Source of the DNA: Aldehydirespirator sp965116195
GTDB lineage: Bacteria; Actinomycetota; Acidimicrobiia; Acidimicrobiales; Aldehydirespiratoraceae
Assembly (NCBI GenBank): GCA_965116195.1
Contig: OZ220491.1
Span: 1,240,001 to 1,304,000, forward strand
Direction of reading: 5' to 3'
DNA: 64,000 nucleotides
The position numbers and the translations under genes were made by a program. This document shows positions 25,939-34,235 of this stretch, piece by piece (positions within the stretch are counted from its first letter, which is position 1; each line of letters begins with the position of its first letter). Below the pieces are notes generated by a model, which had not been told where the DNA came from, did not search any database, and saw nothing but the letters and a program-made list of their open reading frames with translations.

Positions 25939-26007
25939 TCTGCCCCCAGAGTGCTCCACTGCACTCCCTTCTGCTCCATAACACACCACTATACACCCCA
26001 GTGTCAA
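25939..26007 (-). promoter_or_regulatory. mraZ promoter with 10-bp-periodic MraZ operator
   Basis: On the minus strand TTGACA (26007-26002) and TGTTAT (25983-25978) are 18 bp apart. Overlapping and following the -10 are five adjacent decamers beginning TGGTG, TGGAG, GGGAG, TGGAG and TGGGG, at 25988, 25978, 25968, 25958 and 25948, with a further TGGGG at 26000. MraZ of E. coli binds TGGGN repeats separated by 5 nt, giving the same 10-bp period. Binding here would block the promoter, giving autorepression (inference). Confidence 0.7.
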
Positions 26008-26372
26008 GTTGCAATGCTGCGCTGGCAGTTTTCTCTGAGTTGCTTCAACTTGCTGCACACCCTGGTAACCCACAAGCCATGCAAGTGAATGGGCCATGTG
26101 CTCTAGCGGCTTGATGCTGCACGCCCGTGCAACTACATCCATGCTTTGTTGAAGCGCGGACGGTCAACCACCCCCCACCCCACATTTTCGCGGAGGCTCA
26201 CCATGTCTTTCACGAAGGGCCGATGTGTCTTCGGCGGTGTGATACCGAGGCCGGGAAACCCCACAAGCCATGTTCGGGTAACGCAACAGATGCTTCTTGG
26301 CCGTTTCCCTGCACCCCCGGACAACCTCACAAGCCTTGTTCGGGTGAACGGGCCAAGTTTGTCAGGTGTCAG
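26008..26372. repeat. Spacer upstream of the mraZ promoter with dispersed repeats
   Basis: No convincing gene. CACAAGCC followed by (A/T)TG occurs at about 26071, 26262 and 26328; the last two are 66 bp apart and continue as TTCGGGT(A/G)A. GGGCCA(T/A)G also recurs. The short frames on both strands here have no family features. The spacer separates the dcw promoter from the stop of the lipoate-ligase-like gene. Confidence 0.5.
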
Positions 26373-27101
26373 TCAGGTGTATGCCTCAAGTGAGTTGAAC
26401 AGTGCCTGAGTCACTGTTGCCGAGTCAGCGTGTAGTTCGCCGACCCTGGCTGCTGTGGCAACGCGCAGTGCGCTGCGTTCAGAATCGGTGAGCGCCAAGA
26501 AATCGGCCTCACTGAGGACAGCCTCATGCGGTTCCCCACGCGGATGCGCGGCCAAACGGGCCAACGTCTGAATGCGGGCACGTCTGCGGTTGCGGCGCTG
26601 GCTCACGCCGACGATCTTGCGCCGAGAGACAAAGACCTCACCCGGCCCTCGTCCGGCAAAACAAACCAGCTGCCCCCAACGGTCAGCATCAAGCCGACCC
26701 GAATGCACTGTTGGCATCCCGGCAGGAGCCTCAAGCACTGAAGCCACCGTCGCAGCCCAGACCTCGCCAACCCAGCCCACGGCAAGCCCGACATCATCGT
26801 GCCAGAGGGGATCATCGGCAGGAACAAAAAAGTCCACCCACAGGTGTTGATCGGGTTGCAGCAGTACCGCTCCCCCGCCGCTGCGTCTGCGTACAACGTC
26901 CACTCCAGCCGCCTGCGCTACAGACGTGTTGGCGATTGACAGTGGCTGAGCACTGCCCAGCACCAGCGCCGCACACTTGATCTGGTGAATACGCAAGGTT
27001 CGATTGTCGGTTGGGGGTTCCGGCGCGTCAAGCAGGTGGGCGATTCGGCCTTCTTGAAGCTCGACTGTCCAGTTGCTGCTCCTGCGGTGAGGTTCCTTCA
27101 C
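26373..27101 (-). CDS. Lipoate--protein ligase A-like protein
   Basis: Member of the BPL/LplA/LipB fold, 242 aa. Key segments are VVRRRSGGGAVLLQP (ligase RRxSGGG motif), LWVDFFVPADDPLW, and CFAGRGPGEVFVSRRKIVGVSQRRNR, where the Lys of KIVG would contact the acyl-adenylate. Such short LplA-like proteins may attach lipoate or octanoate; the true substrate is unknown. I chose the GTG at 27101, which overlaps the HNH gene stop by 4 nt (GTGA). The frame extends to 27143, but that part lies inside the HNH gene. Confidence 0.8.
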   Translation of the reverse strand: MKEPHRRSSNWTVELQEGRIAHLLDAPEPPTDNRTLRIHQIKCAALVLGSAQPLSIANTSVAQAAGVDVVRRRSGGGAVLLQPDQHLWVDFFVPADDPLWHDDVGLAVGWVGEVWAATVASVLEAPAGMPTVHSGRLDADRWGQLVCFAGRGPGEVFVSRRKIVGVSQRRNRRRARIQTLARLAAHPRGEPHEAVLSEADFLALTDSERSALRVATAARVGELHADSATVTQALFNSLEAYT

Positions 27102-27610
27102 GCCGTGAGCAGATCGCTCCGAGGCTTCAGATACCGCATCCACACATCCGGCACCGTGCCGACGGCGATCTCAACCCAAGCCGACGGAAGTGGTGGCTTG
27201 GGCTGATGACGCAACAACATGCCGCTTTCACTGGGCAGCCGGTCACGCTTCTTGGAGTTACAGCGTCGGCACGCGGCCACCACGTTGCTCCAGACATGCT
27301 GACCGCCGCGACTGCGGGGCACAACATGGTCAACTGTTTCGGCTCGTGCTCCACAGTACTGACATGACTCCGCGTCGCGCACGAACACAGCGCGCCGGTT
27401 GGGCGAGCGGTGGCGGGGGCGTGGCACGTTGACGTAGTGACTCAACCGCACCACCGAGGGAACCACCACCGAGAGCCGCTCAGAACGGAAGCGGCGACCG
27501 TCGGCGTGCAAGGTCACCACCTTGTCGGCGAGTACCAGGCATACGGCGCGCCGGACGCTTATGACTGCCAGTGGCTCGAAGGTGGCATTGAGAACCAGAA
27601 CTGTGGACAT
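27098..27610 (-). CDS. HNH endonuclease family protein
   Basis: A 170-aa protein of a widespread actinobacterial family. The N-terminal half is MSTVLVLNATFEPLAVISVRRAV, the C-terminal half an HNH fold: CQYCGARAETVDHVVPRSRGG, then WSNVVAACRRCNSKKRDR, with two CxxC zinc pairs and the catalytic His. Its role is unknown; it is a single-copy conserved gene rather than an obvious mobile element. Coupled by 4-nt overlap to the lipoate-ligase-like gene. Confidence 0.9.
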   Translation of the reverse strand: MSTVLVLNATFEPLAVISVRRAVCLVLADKVVTLHADGRRFRSERLSVVVPSVVRLSHYVNVPRPRHRSPNRRAVFVRDAESCQYCGARAETVDHVVPRSRGGQHVWSNVVAACRRCNSKKRDRLPSESGMLLRHQPKPPLPSAWVEIAVGTVPDVWMRYLKPRSDLLTA

Positions 27611-27622
27611 CTGCCCCCAGAG

Positions 27623-27773
27623 GCTAGCCGCCTCACCCGCACGGGCTGATCGTGCAGGCTGGCCGAGTCAATACGCACCGCTTCGCTAGCGGCCACATCC
27701 GCACGGGCTGATGACGTTGGATGGTGCGGATATCAACCCGGAGCCGCTAGCGGCCACACCCGCACGGTCTGAC
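27623..27773. repeat. Three dispersed 28-bp repeats in the spacer after the HNH gene start
   Basis: GCTAGC(G/C)GCC followed by (A/T)CA(C/T)CCGCACGGxCTGA occurs at 27623, 27685 and 27746, about 61-62 bp apart. The 261-bp spacer (27611-27871) otherwise shows nothing gene-like. The first copy is 13 bp from the HNH start codon, so it could affect its promoter. Confidence 0.7.
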
Positions 27774-27871
27774 GGCGCAGGCAGGCTGCGTGCCGACCGA
27801 GCGACCGCTTTCAGTTGGTGGGAGGTGGCGGGATGGTGGCGGGATGGCGCCTTGAAAGATGTGGCAGGTGT

Positions 27872-28132
27872 CTAACGGGGTTGGGCGCGGCACCATTCGA
27901 GCCAGGTGAGTATCTCCGAGGACGCGGGCGTGGCATTGCGGTCCCCGTACATCGCCTCGGCTCGGAAGGCCGCCAGGTCACGGCCGGGCAGAGGCAAAAA
28001 GGGCGGCCTGCGCCACCAGCCACACGATGCAAAGCGCCCGAGTTGGCGGAACGCCACCGGCCACAGCCGGGGCCTGACAGCAACCACCCGGGCGGCTGCA
28101 AGGGCAAGCTTCAGCGTGTATGGCACATGCAT
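27872..28132 (-). CDS. Small conserved actinobacterial hypothetical protein
   Basis: An 86-aa basic protein: VRPRLWPVAFRQLGR, GWWRRPPFLPLPGRDLAAFRAEAMYGD and SEILTWLEWCR. I recognise this Trp/Pro/Arg pattern from small uncharacterised actinobacterial proteins, but no function is known. The ATG at 28132 is preferred; the longer frame to 28357 would run antisense into moxR. The start codon lies in the first copy of a 71-bp-spaced direct repeat shared with the moxR upstream region. Confidence 0.6.
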   Translation of the reverse strand: MHVPYTLKLALAAARVVAVRPRLWPVAFRQLGRFASCGWWRRPPFLPLPGRDLAAFRAEAMYGDRNATPASSEILTWLEWCRAQPR

Positions 28133-28235
28133 CAATCTGGAGTGTAGACGAGCGGCAGCCACTGAGAAGCCACACGCCAACAGCACGGCACCGGCACATG
28201 CATCAGTCGGGAGCGTGGACCGGTGGCCGCTACCC
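28123..28235. repeat. 71-bp-spaced direct repeat at the divergent moxR promoter
   Basis: GCACATGCATCAATCTGGAG at 28123 recurs as GCACATGCATCAGTCGGGAG at 28194, and similarity continues for about 20 bp (AGCGGCAGCCAC against GGTGGCCGCTAC). The unit includes the start codon of the small minus-strand gene and runs into the moxR -10 region (TACCCT, 28231-28236). Confidence 0.7.
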
Positions 28236-28240
28236 TGCCG

Positions 28241-29185
28241 ATGATGGCTCACTTTGACGAACAGTTCCGTCACATTCGTGAGAACATGGAACTGGCCGTC
28301 AAAGGCAAGTCTGAGGTCATCGAGTTGCTGATACTTGCTCTGGTGTCCAGCGGGCATGTCCTGATCGAGGACGTGCCCGGAGTCGGCAAGACGAGCTTGG
28401 CCAAGGCCCTGGCCCGCAGCATCGATGTCAGCTTCGGCCGCATCCAGTTCACACCGGATCTGCTGCCGGTGGACATCACCGGCACGTCAATTTTCAGCAG
28501 AGACTCCGGCTCCTTTGAGTTCCGGCCCGGACCGGTCTTTTGTGGCATCGTGCTGGCAGACGAGATCAACCGGGCCTCGCCCAAGGCTCAGTCCGCGCTG
28601 TTGGAGGCCATGGGTGAGCAGCAGGTCACAGTGGACGGTGTCACCCGCCACCTCGAGCCGCCGTTCACGGTCATCGCCACCCAGAACCCCATCGAGTACG
28701 AGGGCACCTATCCCCTTCCGGAAAGTCAACTGGATCGCTTCTTGATGAGGCTTGAGGTCGGCTATCCAGACCTGGCCGCCGAGGACGAAGTCCTCCGAAC
28801 CAGAGGCGCAAGAGAGCCTGTGGACGAGATCACGCCCGTGGTTGACGCCGCCACCGTGACACAGATGACCGACTGGGCTGATCAGGTTCATGCCTCAGGC
28901 CCGTTGCGCGTCTACCTGCTTGCCATCGCCGACGCAACACGTCGCCATCCCGATCTGCTGCTGGGCCTCTCGCCCCGTGGTGCGCTCGCCGTGCTGCGGG
29001 TGGCACGGGCGCGTGCCGCATCACTCAAGCGCGACTACGTCATTCCTGATGACCTGAAAGCCCTGATGCCGGTGATGCTCCCACATCGTTTGCTGCTGAC
29101 CGCCGAAAGCCGTATGCGCGGTCTGCGATCAGATGACATCATCACCGAGATAATCGACACGGTGCCGGTGCCGCGCCGGGCTTGA
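28241..29185 (+). CDS. MoxR family AAA+ ATPase
   Basis: Chaperone-like ATPase that usually acts with DUF58 and von Willebrand or transglutaminase partners encoded next to it. The 314-aa protein has Walker A EDVPGVGKTSLAKALA, Walker B GIVLADEINRASPKAQSALLEAM, sensor 1 FTVIATQNPIEYEGTYPLPESQLDRF and the C-terminal lid with GLSPRGALAVLR. TACCCT lies 4-7 bp before two ATGs (28241 and 28244), suggesting leaderless translation. It overlaps the DUF58 gene by 4 nt; this is the start of a three-gene operon. Confidence 0.95.
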   Translation: MMAHFDEQFRHIRENMELAVKGKSEVIELLILALVSSGHVLIEDVPGVGKTSLAKALARSIDVSFGRIQFTPDLLPVDITGTSIFSRDSGSFEFRPGPVFCGIVLADEINRASPKAQSALLEAMGEQQVTVDGVTRHLEPPFTVIATQNPIEYEGTYPLPESQLDRFLMRLEVGYPDLAAEDEVLRTRGAREPVDEITPVVDAATVTQMTDWADQVHASGPLRVYLLAIADATRRHPDLLLGLSPRGALAVLRVARARAASLKRDYVIPDDLKALMPVMLPHRLLLTAESRMRGLRSDDIITEIIDTVPVPRRA

Positions 29186-30375
29186 TGCCCACCTCGACAG
29201 GCTGGAAGCTGCTGCTGGTGGGGCTCGTGACCGTGTTCGGCGGGCGCGCGGTGGGCCAGATCGAACTCTATGTGATCGGCGTCACGGCCATCGCCGCGGT
29301 CTTGTGGGCTCTTGTGATGCGGATCATGCACCCGTCAAGGCTGATGCTTGAACGCAGCACATCCTCGAGGTTGATCGCTGTCTCTGAGCAGGTGACAGTA
29401 AGTCTCAAGGTCACCAATCGCGGTAATCTCGCCTCCCCGACGGTTCGGATCCATGAGCCGGTGAACGACGGGAGGCACCTCGGGTTCGTGGTCGGGTCGC
29501 TGCCGGGTGGCAAGCCTGCCACCGGGAGATACCGACTGAGGGGAACGCATCGCGGCGTCCTCGAGTTGGGCCCGGCGATACTTGACGACCTTGACGGACT
29601 GGCCCTGGCCAGACGTCGGCGTCGCCTGGCAGACAGCGCTCAGGTGATCGTGCATCCACCTGTCGAGCAACTGACCAGGTCATCGGTGCCCGTCGGCGAG
29701 AGCCTGATGCCCTTGAGTACTGTCAAGCGCCGCTCGCTCGGTCTGCAGAGCGATGACTTCGACTTTCTGCGTCCCTACGTCAGCGGTGACGACCCTCGCC
29801 ACGTCCACTGGCGCTCAACGGCTCGGTTTGATGATCTGATGGTGCGTCACTTCCGACCTGAGCGGCCCGGGCGTCTCACCCTGCTGATCGACACCCGACC
29901 GCCGGGCGATCTCGCTGCCACCCAGGACTTCACAACCTCGGTGGCGGCATCAGTCCTGGCGGCGGTACTTGCCGGTGGTGACGAGGCTCGCCTGCTCACC
30001 ACTGACGGCAGAGGCACCCGGCTGCTGACCCACCGCTCCCATCTGGTTGAAGCGTTGGAGTTCCTGGCGCTTCTGGAGGGCGGGAGTGAGCAGCTGAACG
30101 CGACCATACTCCAGAGCGGTTCGCACTCAGACGGTGCGTTCACAGTGGCGGTCACGGCATCGCCGCAAGCCGTGGAAGACCCTGCTCTGCGCGCCAGGCT
30201 TTCAGAACAGATGCAGGCTTCGCTGCTCATCACCTGTGCTACTGACATCACGGCACCTTCATCACCTCAAGCAGACCCCTCGGGCCGATGGATTCATCTG
30301 ACCGGGCCAGGTCAACTCGCTCATCTCTGGCAGATGTCACGCCACGCCGGCACCGGCTACCGCGCAGCCAGATGA
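29182..30375 (+). CDS. DUF58 domain-containing membrane protein
   Basis: A 397-aa protein: two N-terminal hydrophobic segments (LLLVGLVTVFGG and LYVIGVTAIAAVLWAL), then a beta-rich domain, and the DUF58 signature DFDFLRPYVSGDDPRHVHWRSTARFDDLMVRHF near residue 195. The C-terminal part resembles a vWA-like fold (LTLLIDTRPPGD). Partners with MoxR in cell-surface or stress functions in other bacteria; the exact role is unknown. Overlaps the transglutaminase gene by ATGA. Confidence 0.92.
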   Translation: MMPTSTGWKLLLVGLVTVFGGRAVGQIELYVIGVTAIAAVLWALVMRIMHPSRLMLERSTSSRLIAVSEQVTVSLKVTNRGNLASPTVRIHEPVNDGRHLGFVVGSLPGGKPATGRYRLRGTHRGVLELGPAILDDLDGLALARRRRRLADSAQVIVHPPVEQLTRSSVPVGESLMPLSTVKRRSLGLQSDDFDFLRPYVSGDDPRHVHWRSTARFDDLMVRHFRPERPGRLTLLIDTRPPGDLAATQDFTTSVAASVLAAVLAGGDEARLLTTDGRGTRLLTHRSHLVEALEFLALLEGGSEQLNATILQSGSHSDGAFTVAVTASPQAVEDPALRARLSEQMQASLLITCATDITAPSSPQADPSGRWIHLTGPGQLAHLWQMSRHAGTGYRAAR

Positions 30376-32678
30376 CTACCGCCGCTCGTGGCAGCGCCGT
30401 TGACTGGTTCGGCGAGATTGCGCTGGTGTCGGTGACGGTCGTGCTTGCTGTCGGGATGCGGCGGGTGTTTGAAGACGACACCTTTCTGCGCGACGTGCTG
30501 ATCATGGGCTTGCTGTCACACCTGGTCGCCGCCACAGCGAGGCGTGCAGGACTGGGCCTCGCCTTGGCTGCGCTCTTGAGCACATGTTGTTTTTTCTTGA
30601 CGGCAACCGCGCTGTGGTATGCCGACACGGCCTGGTTCATACTGCCCACAGAAACCACCCTGCAGGTTGCGCAGGAACAACTGGAGGATGCCTGGCAGGC
30701 AGCAGTCAACACGTCTGCACCAGTCGAAACCCTGCCGGGCCTTGTGTTGGTGGCAGGTGCTGCGCTATGGGTGAACGCTCTCTACGCTGACGACACGGCC
30801 TTCCGCGACCGCGCACACGCCTTGGCACTGGTTCCCGGCGCACTGCTGTTCGTATTCCTCGCCATGGTGGGCGTTGAGGAAGGTCAGGTCACCTTCGCCA
30901 CCTGGTACTGCGTAGCAGCTGCTGCACTTCTGGTGGCTCTGAGACTGCGTGATCGATATCAAGACCGATGGATCGAGTCAAGGCCGGGTCAAGGCCTGCG
31001 CAAGTTGCGGCGTGCCAGCCTGGCGGCGGCTGCGGTTGCTGTGATTGCCGGTGCCTCGCTAGGGCCGATGCTCCCGGGCAACGATGCCGTTCCCTGGGTT
31101 GACCTCACCAATCTGGATGTCACCAACAACTCCCGTGTGGTGATCAGCCCGCTCGTCCAGACCAAGAGCCGCCTGGTCCAACTGTCACAACAGGAGTTGT
31201 TCACCGTGGCAGCGCCAAGGGAGTCCCCGCAGTACTGGCGCTTGATGTCACTTGATGAGTTCGACGGTGATGTCTGGCGCACACGGTCCCAGTTCACCGA
31301 TGTCTCCGGTCCCCTGCGGTCAGACCTTGACACGGCTGAGGGCACTCCACTGAGGCACACGGTGTCATTGACCAGTCTGGCCAGTGCCTACCTGCCCGCC
31401 GCCTACGAACCGCGGCAGGTGATTGACGACGGCGGCGTGCGGATGGCATACGAGAGCTCGTCAAGCACGCTGATCACCGCACGTGACTCACCCGCCGGGC
31501 CGATCCGCTTCAGATACACGGTGCAGTCGTTGCTGCCGAGGATCGATGACCCGAACCTGCTGCGTGCAGCTGACACAGCAATGCTGGAGTCGGGCTTTCT
31601 GGCCTTCAACACCAGCTTGGCCGACGACGTGGTGGAGTTGGTGCAGGCCGAGGCCCGCAGGGTGACTGCCGACGCTGACTCGGACTACCAACGTGCCCGC
31701 GACCTGCAGGACTACTTCTGGTCATCAGGGATCTTCAGCTACGACGCACAGATCGCGGCAGGCCATGGTGTTGACAGCTTGGAGGACTTCCTGTTCGACG
31801 TTCGAGCCGGGTACTGCGAACAGTTCGCTTCTGCTTATGCAGCCATGGCTCGCAGTATCGGACTACCGGCGCGTGTGGCTGTGGGTTTCACGTGGGGTGA
31901 ATGGGATCAGGCGCGTGGCGTGTATTCCGTGCGAGGCGAGCACGCCCACGCCTGGCCTGAGGTGTTCTTCGCCGACGTTGGCTGGGTTCGTTTCGAGCCC
32001 ACGCCGGGAAGGGGTGCGCCCGACGATTTCGCGGTGACTGGTCGTGTGGCGGACCAGGCCGGCAGTGCCCCCACGACCACCGTTGCGGTTCCCGAACCCG
32101 ACCAACCAGATGATGGTGGGGGCCTTGCTCTGTCAGGCAACAACGAAGCAGGCCAGGTTCCGCAGAACGCCAACACGGCTGCGGCTGCCGACACAGAATC
32201 CGATGCGGCGACCCTCTCGGAATCTGCCAATTCGGGACCATGGATTGTTGCCCTCGTGATCGGCGTGATCGGCCTGGCACTGGCGGCAGTGCCAGGACTC
32301 CGGAGCCTTGTACGACAGAAGCGTCACAGCCGTTTGGCTGACGACCCCGCCGGTGGCATAGAGGCGGCCTGGGACGATGTTCTGGAGGCTCTGGCGCTGA
32401 TCAACGTGAGGGCCGAGCCTGATGAGACGCCTCTGGAGTTGGCGCAGCGGGTGCGGTCGGAGCGCAGGATGGTGGGTCCTGTTGATGTGATGGCCAGGCT
32501 GGCGACGCATGGTCGCTATGCCAGGATCACGACACCGGCGTTGGCTGGCCAGGCTGAGCATTGCGCCGCCACAATCGTGACGGCTTGTCACCAACAGGCA
32601 AGCAGACGCAGGTTGTTGCTGGCCACCTTCAACCCGGCGACGATTTTCAGAAGGCAGTCACCGCTCCACCAGCCCTAA
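30372..32678 (+). CDS. Transglutaminase-like membrane protein (DUF3488/TgpA type)
   Basis: A 768-aa membrane protein with several N-terminal helices, an extracytoplasmic transglutaminase-like domain with the Cys in GYCEQFASAYAAMARSIGLPARV, the His in HAHAWPEVFF and the Asp context in VGWVRFEPTPG, then a Pro/Thr/Asn-rich linker, a last membrane helix (IVALVIGVIGLALAAVPGL) and a DUF4129-like cytoplasmic end. It is the third gene of the MoxR-DUF58 operon. The start ATG overlaps the DUF58 TGA. Its final 24 bp (CCGCTCCACCAGCCCTAAGT on) are tandemly duplicated just after the stop, at 32685. Confidence 0.92.
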   Translation: MTTAARGSAVDWFGEIALVSVTVVLAVGMRRVFEDDTFLRDVLIMGLLSHLVAATARRAGLGLALAALLSTCCFFLTATALWYADTAWFILPTETTLQVAQEQLEDAWQAAVNTSAPVETLPGLVLVAGAALWVNALYADDTAFRDRAHALALVPGALLFVFLAMVGVEEGQVTFATWYCVAAAALLVALRLRDRYQDRWIESRPGQGLRKLRRASLAAAAVAVIAGASLGPMLPGNDAVPWVDLTNLDVTNNSRVVISPLVQTKSRLVQLSQQELFTVAAPRESPQYWRLMSLDEFDGDVWRTRSQFTDVSGPLRSDLDTAEGTPLRHTVSLTSLASAYLPAAYEPRQVIDDGGVRMAYESSSSTLITARDSPAGPIRFRYTVQSLLPRIDDPNLLRAADTAMLESGFLAFNTSLADDVVELVQAEARRVTADADSDYQRARDLQDYFWSSGIFSYDAQIAAGHGVDSLEDFLFDVRAGYCEQFASAYAAMARSIGLPARVAVGFTWGEWDQARGVYSVRGEHAHAWPEVFFADVGWVRFEPTPGRGAPDDFAVTGRVADQAGSAPTTTVAVPEPDQPDDGGGLALSGNNEAGQVPQNANTAAAADTESDAATLSESANSGPWIVALVIGVIGLALAAVPGLRSLVRQKRHSRLADDPAGGIEAAWDDVLEALALINVRAEPDETPLELAQRVRSERRMVGPVDVMARLATHGRYARITTPALAGQAEHCAATIVTACHQQASRRRLLLATFNPATIFRRQSPLHQP

Positions 32679-32708
32679 GTTCAACCGCTCCGCCAGCCCT
32701 AAGTTCAC
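32661..32708. repeat. 24-bp tandem duplication of the transglutaminase gene end
   Basis: CCGCTCCACCAGCCCTAAGT at 32661, which contains the stop codon, is repeated with one change at 32685; a third partial AGCCCT follows. It is a clean example of a gene end copied into the spacer. Confidence 0.85.
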
Positions 32709-32726
32709 TAGCCCTCGGTTGACACC

Positions 32727-33113
32727 TCAGTTGCCCCGGCCCCGTTCACGGTCAAAGCGCTCACGCATGCGTGAGCCTGCGCCACCCACCATCTGTCGAA
32801 AGCCGCCGCCTCTCATTGACTGGGTTACCTGACCGAGGCCGGCCTTGCCGACACGGCGTGCGTTGCGCTCAAGGTACAGCAACGAGACAAGCATCACCAG
32901 AAAGCCGCCAAAGGACAGCAGATAAGAGATGGACAGCAGCCATATCATGATGACCACGCCCACGATCAGGCCGAGTCCGGCCCACTTGATGTTGCGCATC
33001 CCGTCGGAATAGACGGTCGTCTCTGACACTTCGCGAGCCAACTCCGGATCGCTCTCGTAGAGCTGGGACTCGATCTCGCTGAGAATGCGCTGCTCTTCCT
33101 CTGACAGCGGCAT
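32727..33113 (-). CDS. DUF3040 domain-containing membrane protein
   Basis: A 128-aa actinobacterial protein. MPLSEEEQRILSEIESQLYESDPELA is the DUF3040 signature, followed by two membrane helices (GLGLIVGVVIMIWLL and YLLSFGGFLVMLVSLLYL) and an Arg/Gly-rich cytoplasmic tail. The start ATG at 33113 has GGAGGTGATGGT before it; the upstream frame to 33143 is discarded. Function unknown. Confidence 0.9.
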   Translation of the reverse strand: MPLSEEEQRILSEIESQLYESDPELAREVSETTVYSDGMRNIKWAGLGLIVGVVIMIWLLSISYLLSFGGFLVMLVSLLYLERNARRVGKAGLGQVTQSMRGGGFRQMVGGAGSRMRERFDRERGRGN

Positions 33114-33282
33114 ACCATCACCTCCGGACCCTTTCACTTCCACCGTGGAGCTTACGATAACCGCTTCCGGTCAACTCTTGCCACACATATCTTCGATTGA
33201 TTGCTCAATCTTGTGATGGCTGCCTGTCCACCTTGTTGTTCTCTGACAAATCTGTCGGAACTGATCCGTTAGGCTTCTCGCG

Positions 33283-33546
33283 GTGCAGGAACAGCGCAAC
33301 GCTGCACCGGCAGACTCATCGCCGTCGTCGCTGGCGCGGGCACTGGCCTTTTTGTCGATCGTGGTGGCCGGCGTATGCGGTGGTCTGATCGGCTTTGCGG
33401 TCACTGACCTCAGCTGTGACAACGGCTGTGCCACCACGGCCGGTTTCGTCGGAGTTCTCACTGCGATTGTTGCCGCCGGTGGTGTCGGTGTCGTTGCTGT
33501 GCTGGTGTTGCGGGCCAGCGCCGAATGGCGCGCCGACCGACCATGA
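33283..33546 (+). CDS. Small membrane protein preceding the two-component system
   Basis: An 87-aa product with two hydrophobic segments (ALAFLSIVVAGVCGGLIGFAV and AGFVGVLTAIVAAGGVGVVAVLV) and a short Cys-containing loop (DLSCDNGCATT). No family recognised. The gene overlaps the response-regulator ATG by 4 nt, so it is probably co-transcribed and may modulate signalling (inference). Start is a GTG at 33283. Confidence 0.65.
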   Translation: MQEQRNAAPADSSPSSLARALAFLSIVVAGVCGGLIGFAVTDLSCDNGCATTAGFVGVLTAIVAAGGVGVVAVLVLRASAEWRADRP

Positions 33547-34223
33547 CCACAACGATCTTGGCGGTGGAGGACGACGAGCGCATCCGGACATCTCTACGAC
33601 TTGCCCTGGAGGACGAGGGATGGACGGTGGACGAGGTGGATTCCGGGGAGGAAGCGCTGATCGTTTTCGGTGAGCGGAACCCCGATGTGGTGTTGGTTGA
33701 CATAATGCTGCCGGGACTGAACGGCTTTGACATCTGTCGAGCCATCCGGCGCTCCAGTGACGTGCCCATCATCATGATCACGGCCCGATCCGACACCCAT
33801 GATGTTGTTGCGGGCCTGGAGGCCGGGGCCGATGACTACCTCACGAAGCCCTTTGCGCCCAAGGAGTTGTCAGCCCGCATACGCGCACTGCTGCGGCGCG
33901 CAAGGGAGTCCGACCAAGGCGTGTCCAGCCTGGTGTTCAAGGATCTGGAGATCCACCCGGACGAGGGCATCGTCAAGGTTTCAGGCGAGGAGGTGCATCT
34001 GACCAAGACGGAGTTCCGCTTGCTGGTGGAGCTCGGCTCCAGTCCCGGTCGCATTCTCAGCCGCGAAATGCTGCTGGAACGGGTCTGGGGCCTTGACTAC
34101 TTTGGTGACGGACGTTTGGTTGATGTGCATGTGCGCCGATTGCGCACCAAGATCGAGTCCGACCCGGCTGAGCCTCGCCTTGTCGTGACGGTCCGGGGTC
34201 GCGGCTACAAGCTCCAGCCCTAG
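33543..34223 (+). CDS. OmpR-family response regulator
   Basis: A 226-aa regulator. The receiver domain has the acidic pocket (VEDDERIR), phosphoacceptor Asp in VVLVDIMLPGLNG, Thr in MITAR and Lys in YLTKPF. The C-terminal winged helix ends ARVRGRGYKLQP-like (VVTVRGRGYKLQP). With the downstream kinase and GerMN lipoprotein the set resembles the mycobacterial MtrA-MtrB-LpqB cluster, which controls cell-wall and division genes; orthology is plausible but unproven. The ATG at 33543 overlaps the preceding stop. Confidence 0.93.
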   Translation: MTTTILAVEDDERIRTSLRLALEDEGWTVDEVDSGEEALIVFGERNPDVVLVDIMLPGLNGFDICRAIRRSSDVPIIMITARSDTHDVVAGLEAGADDYLTKPFAPKELSARIRALLRRARESDQGVSSLVFKDLEIHPDEGIVKVSGEEVHLTKTEFRLLVELGSSPGRILSREMLLERVWGLDYFGDGRLVDVHVRRLRTKIESDPAEPRLVVTVRGRGYKLQP

Positions 34224-34235
34224 AGACGGCCAAGG

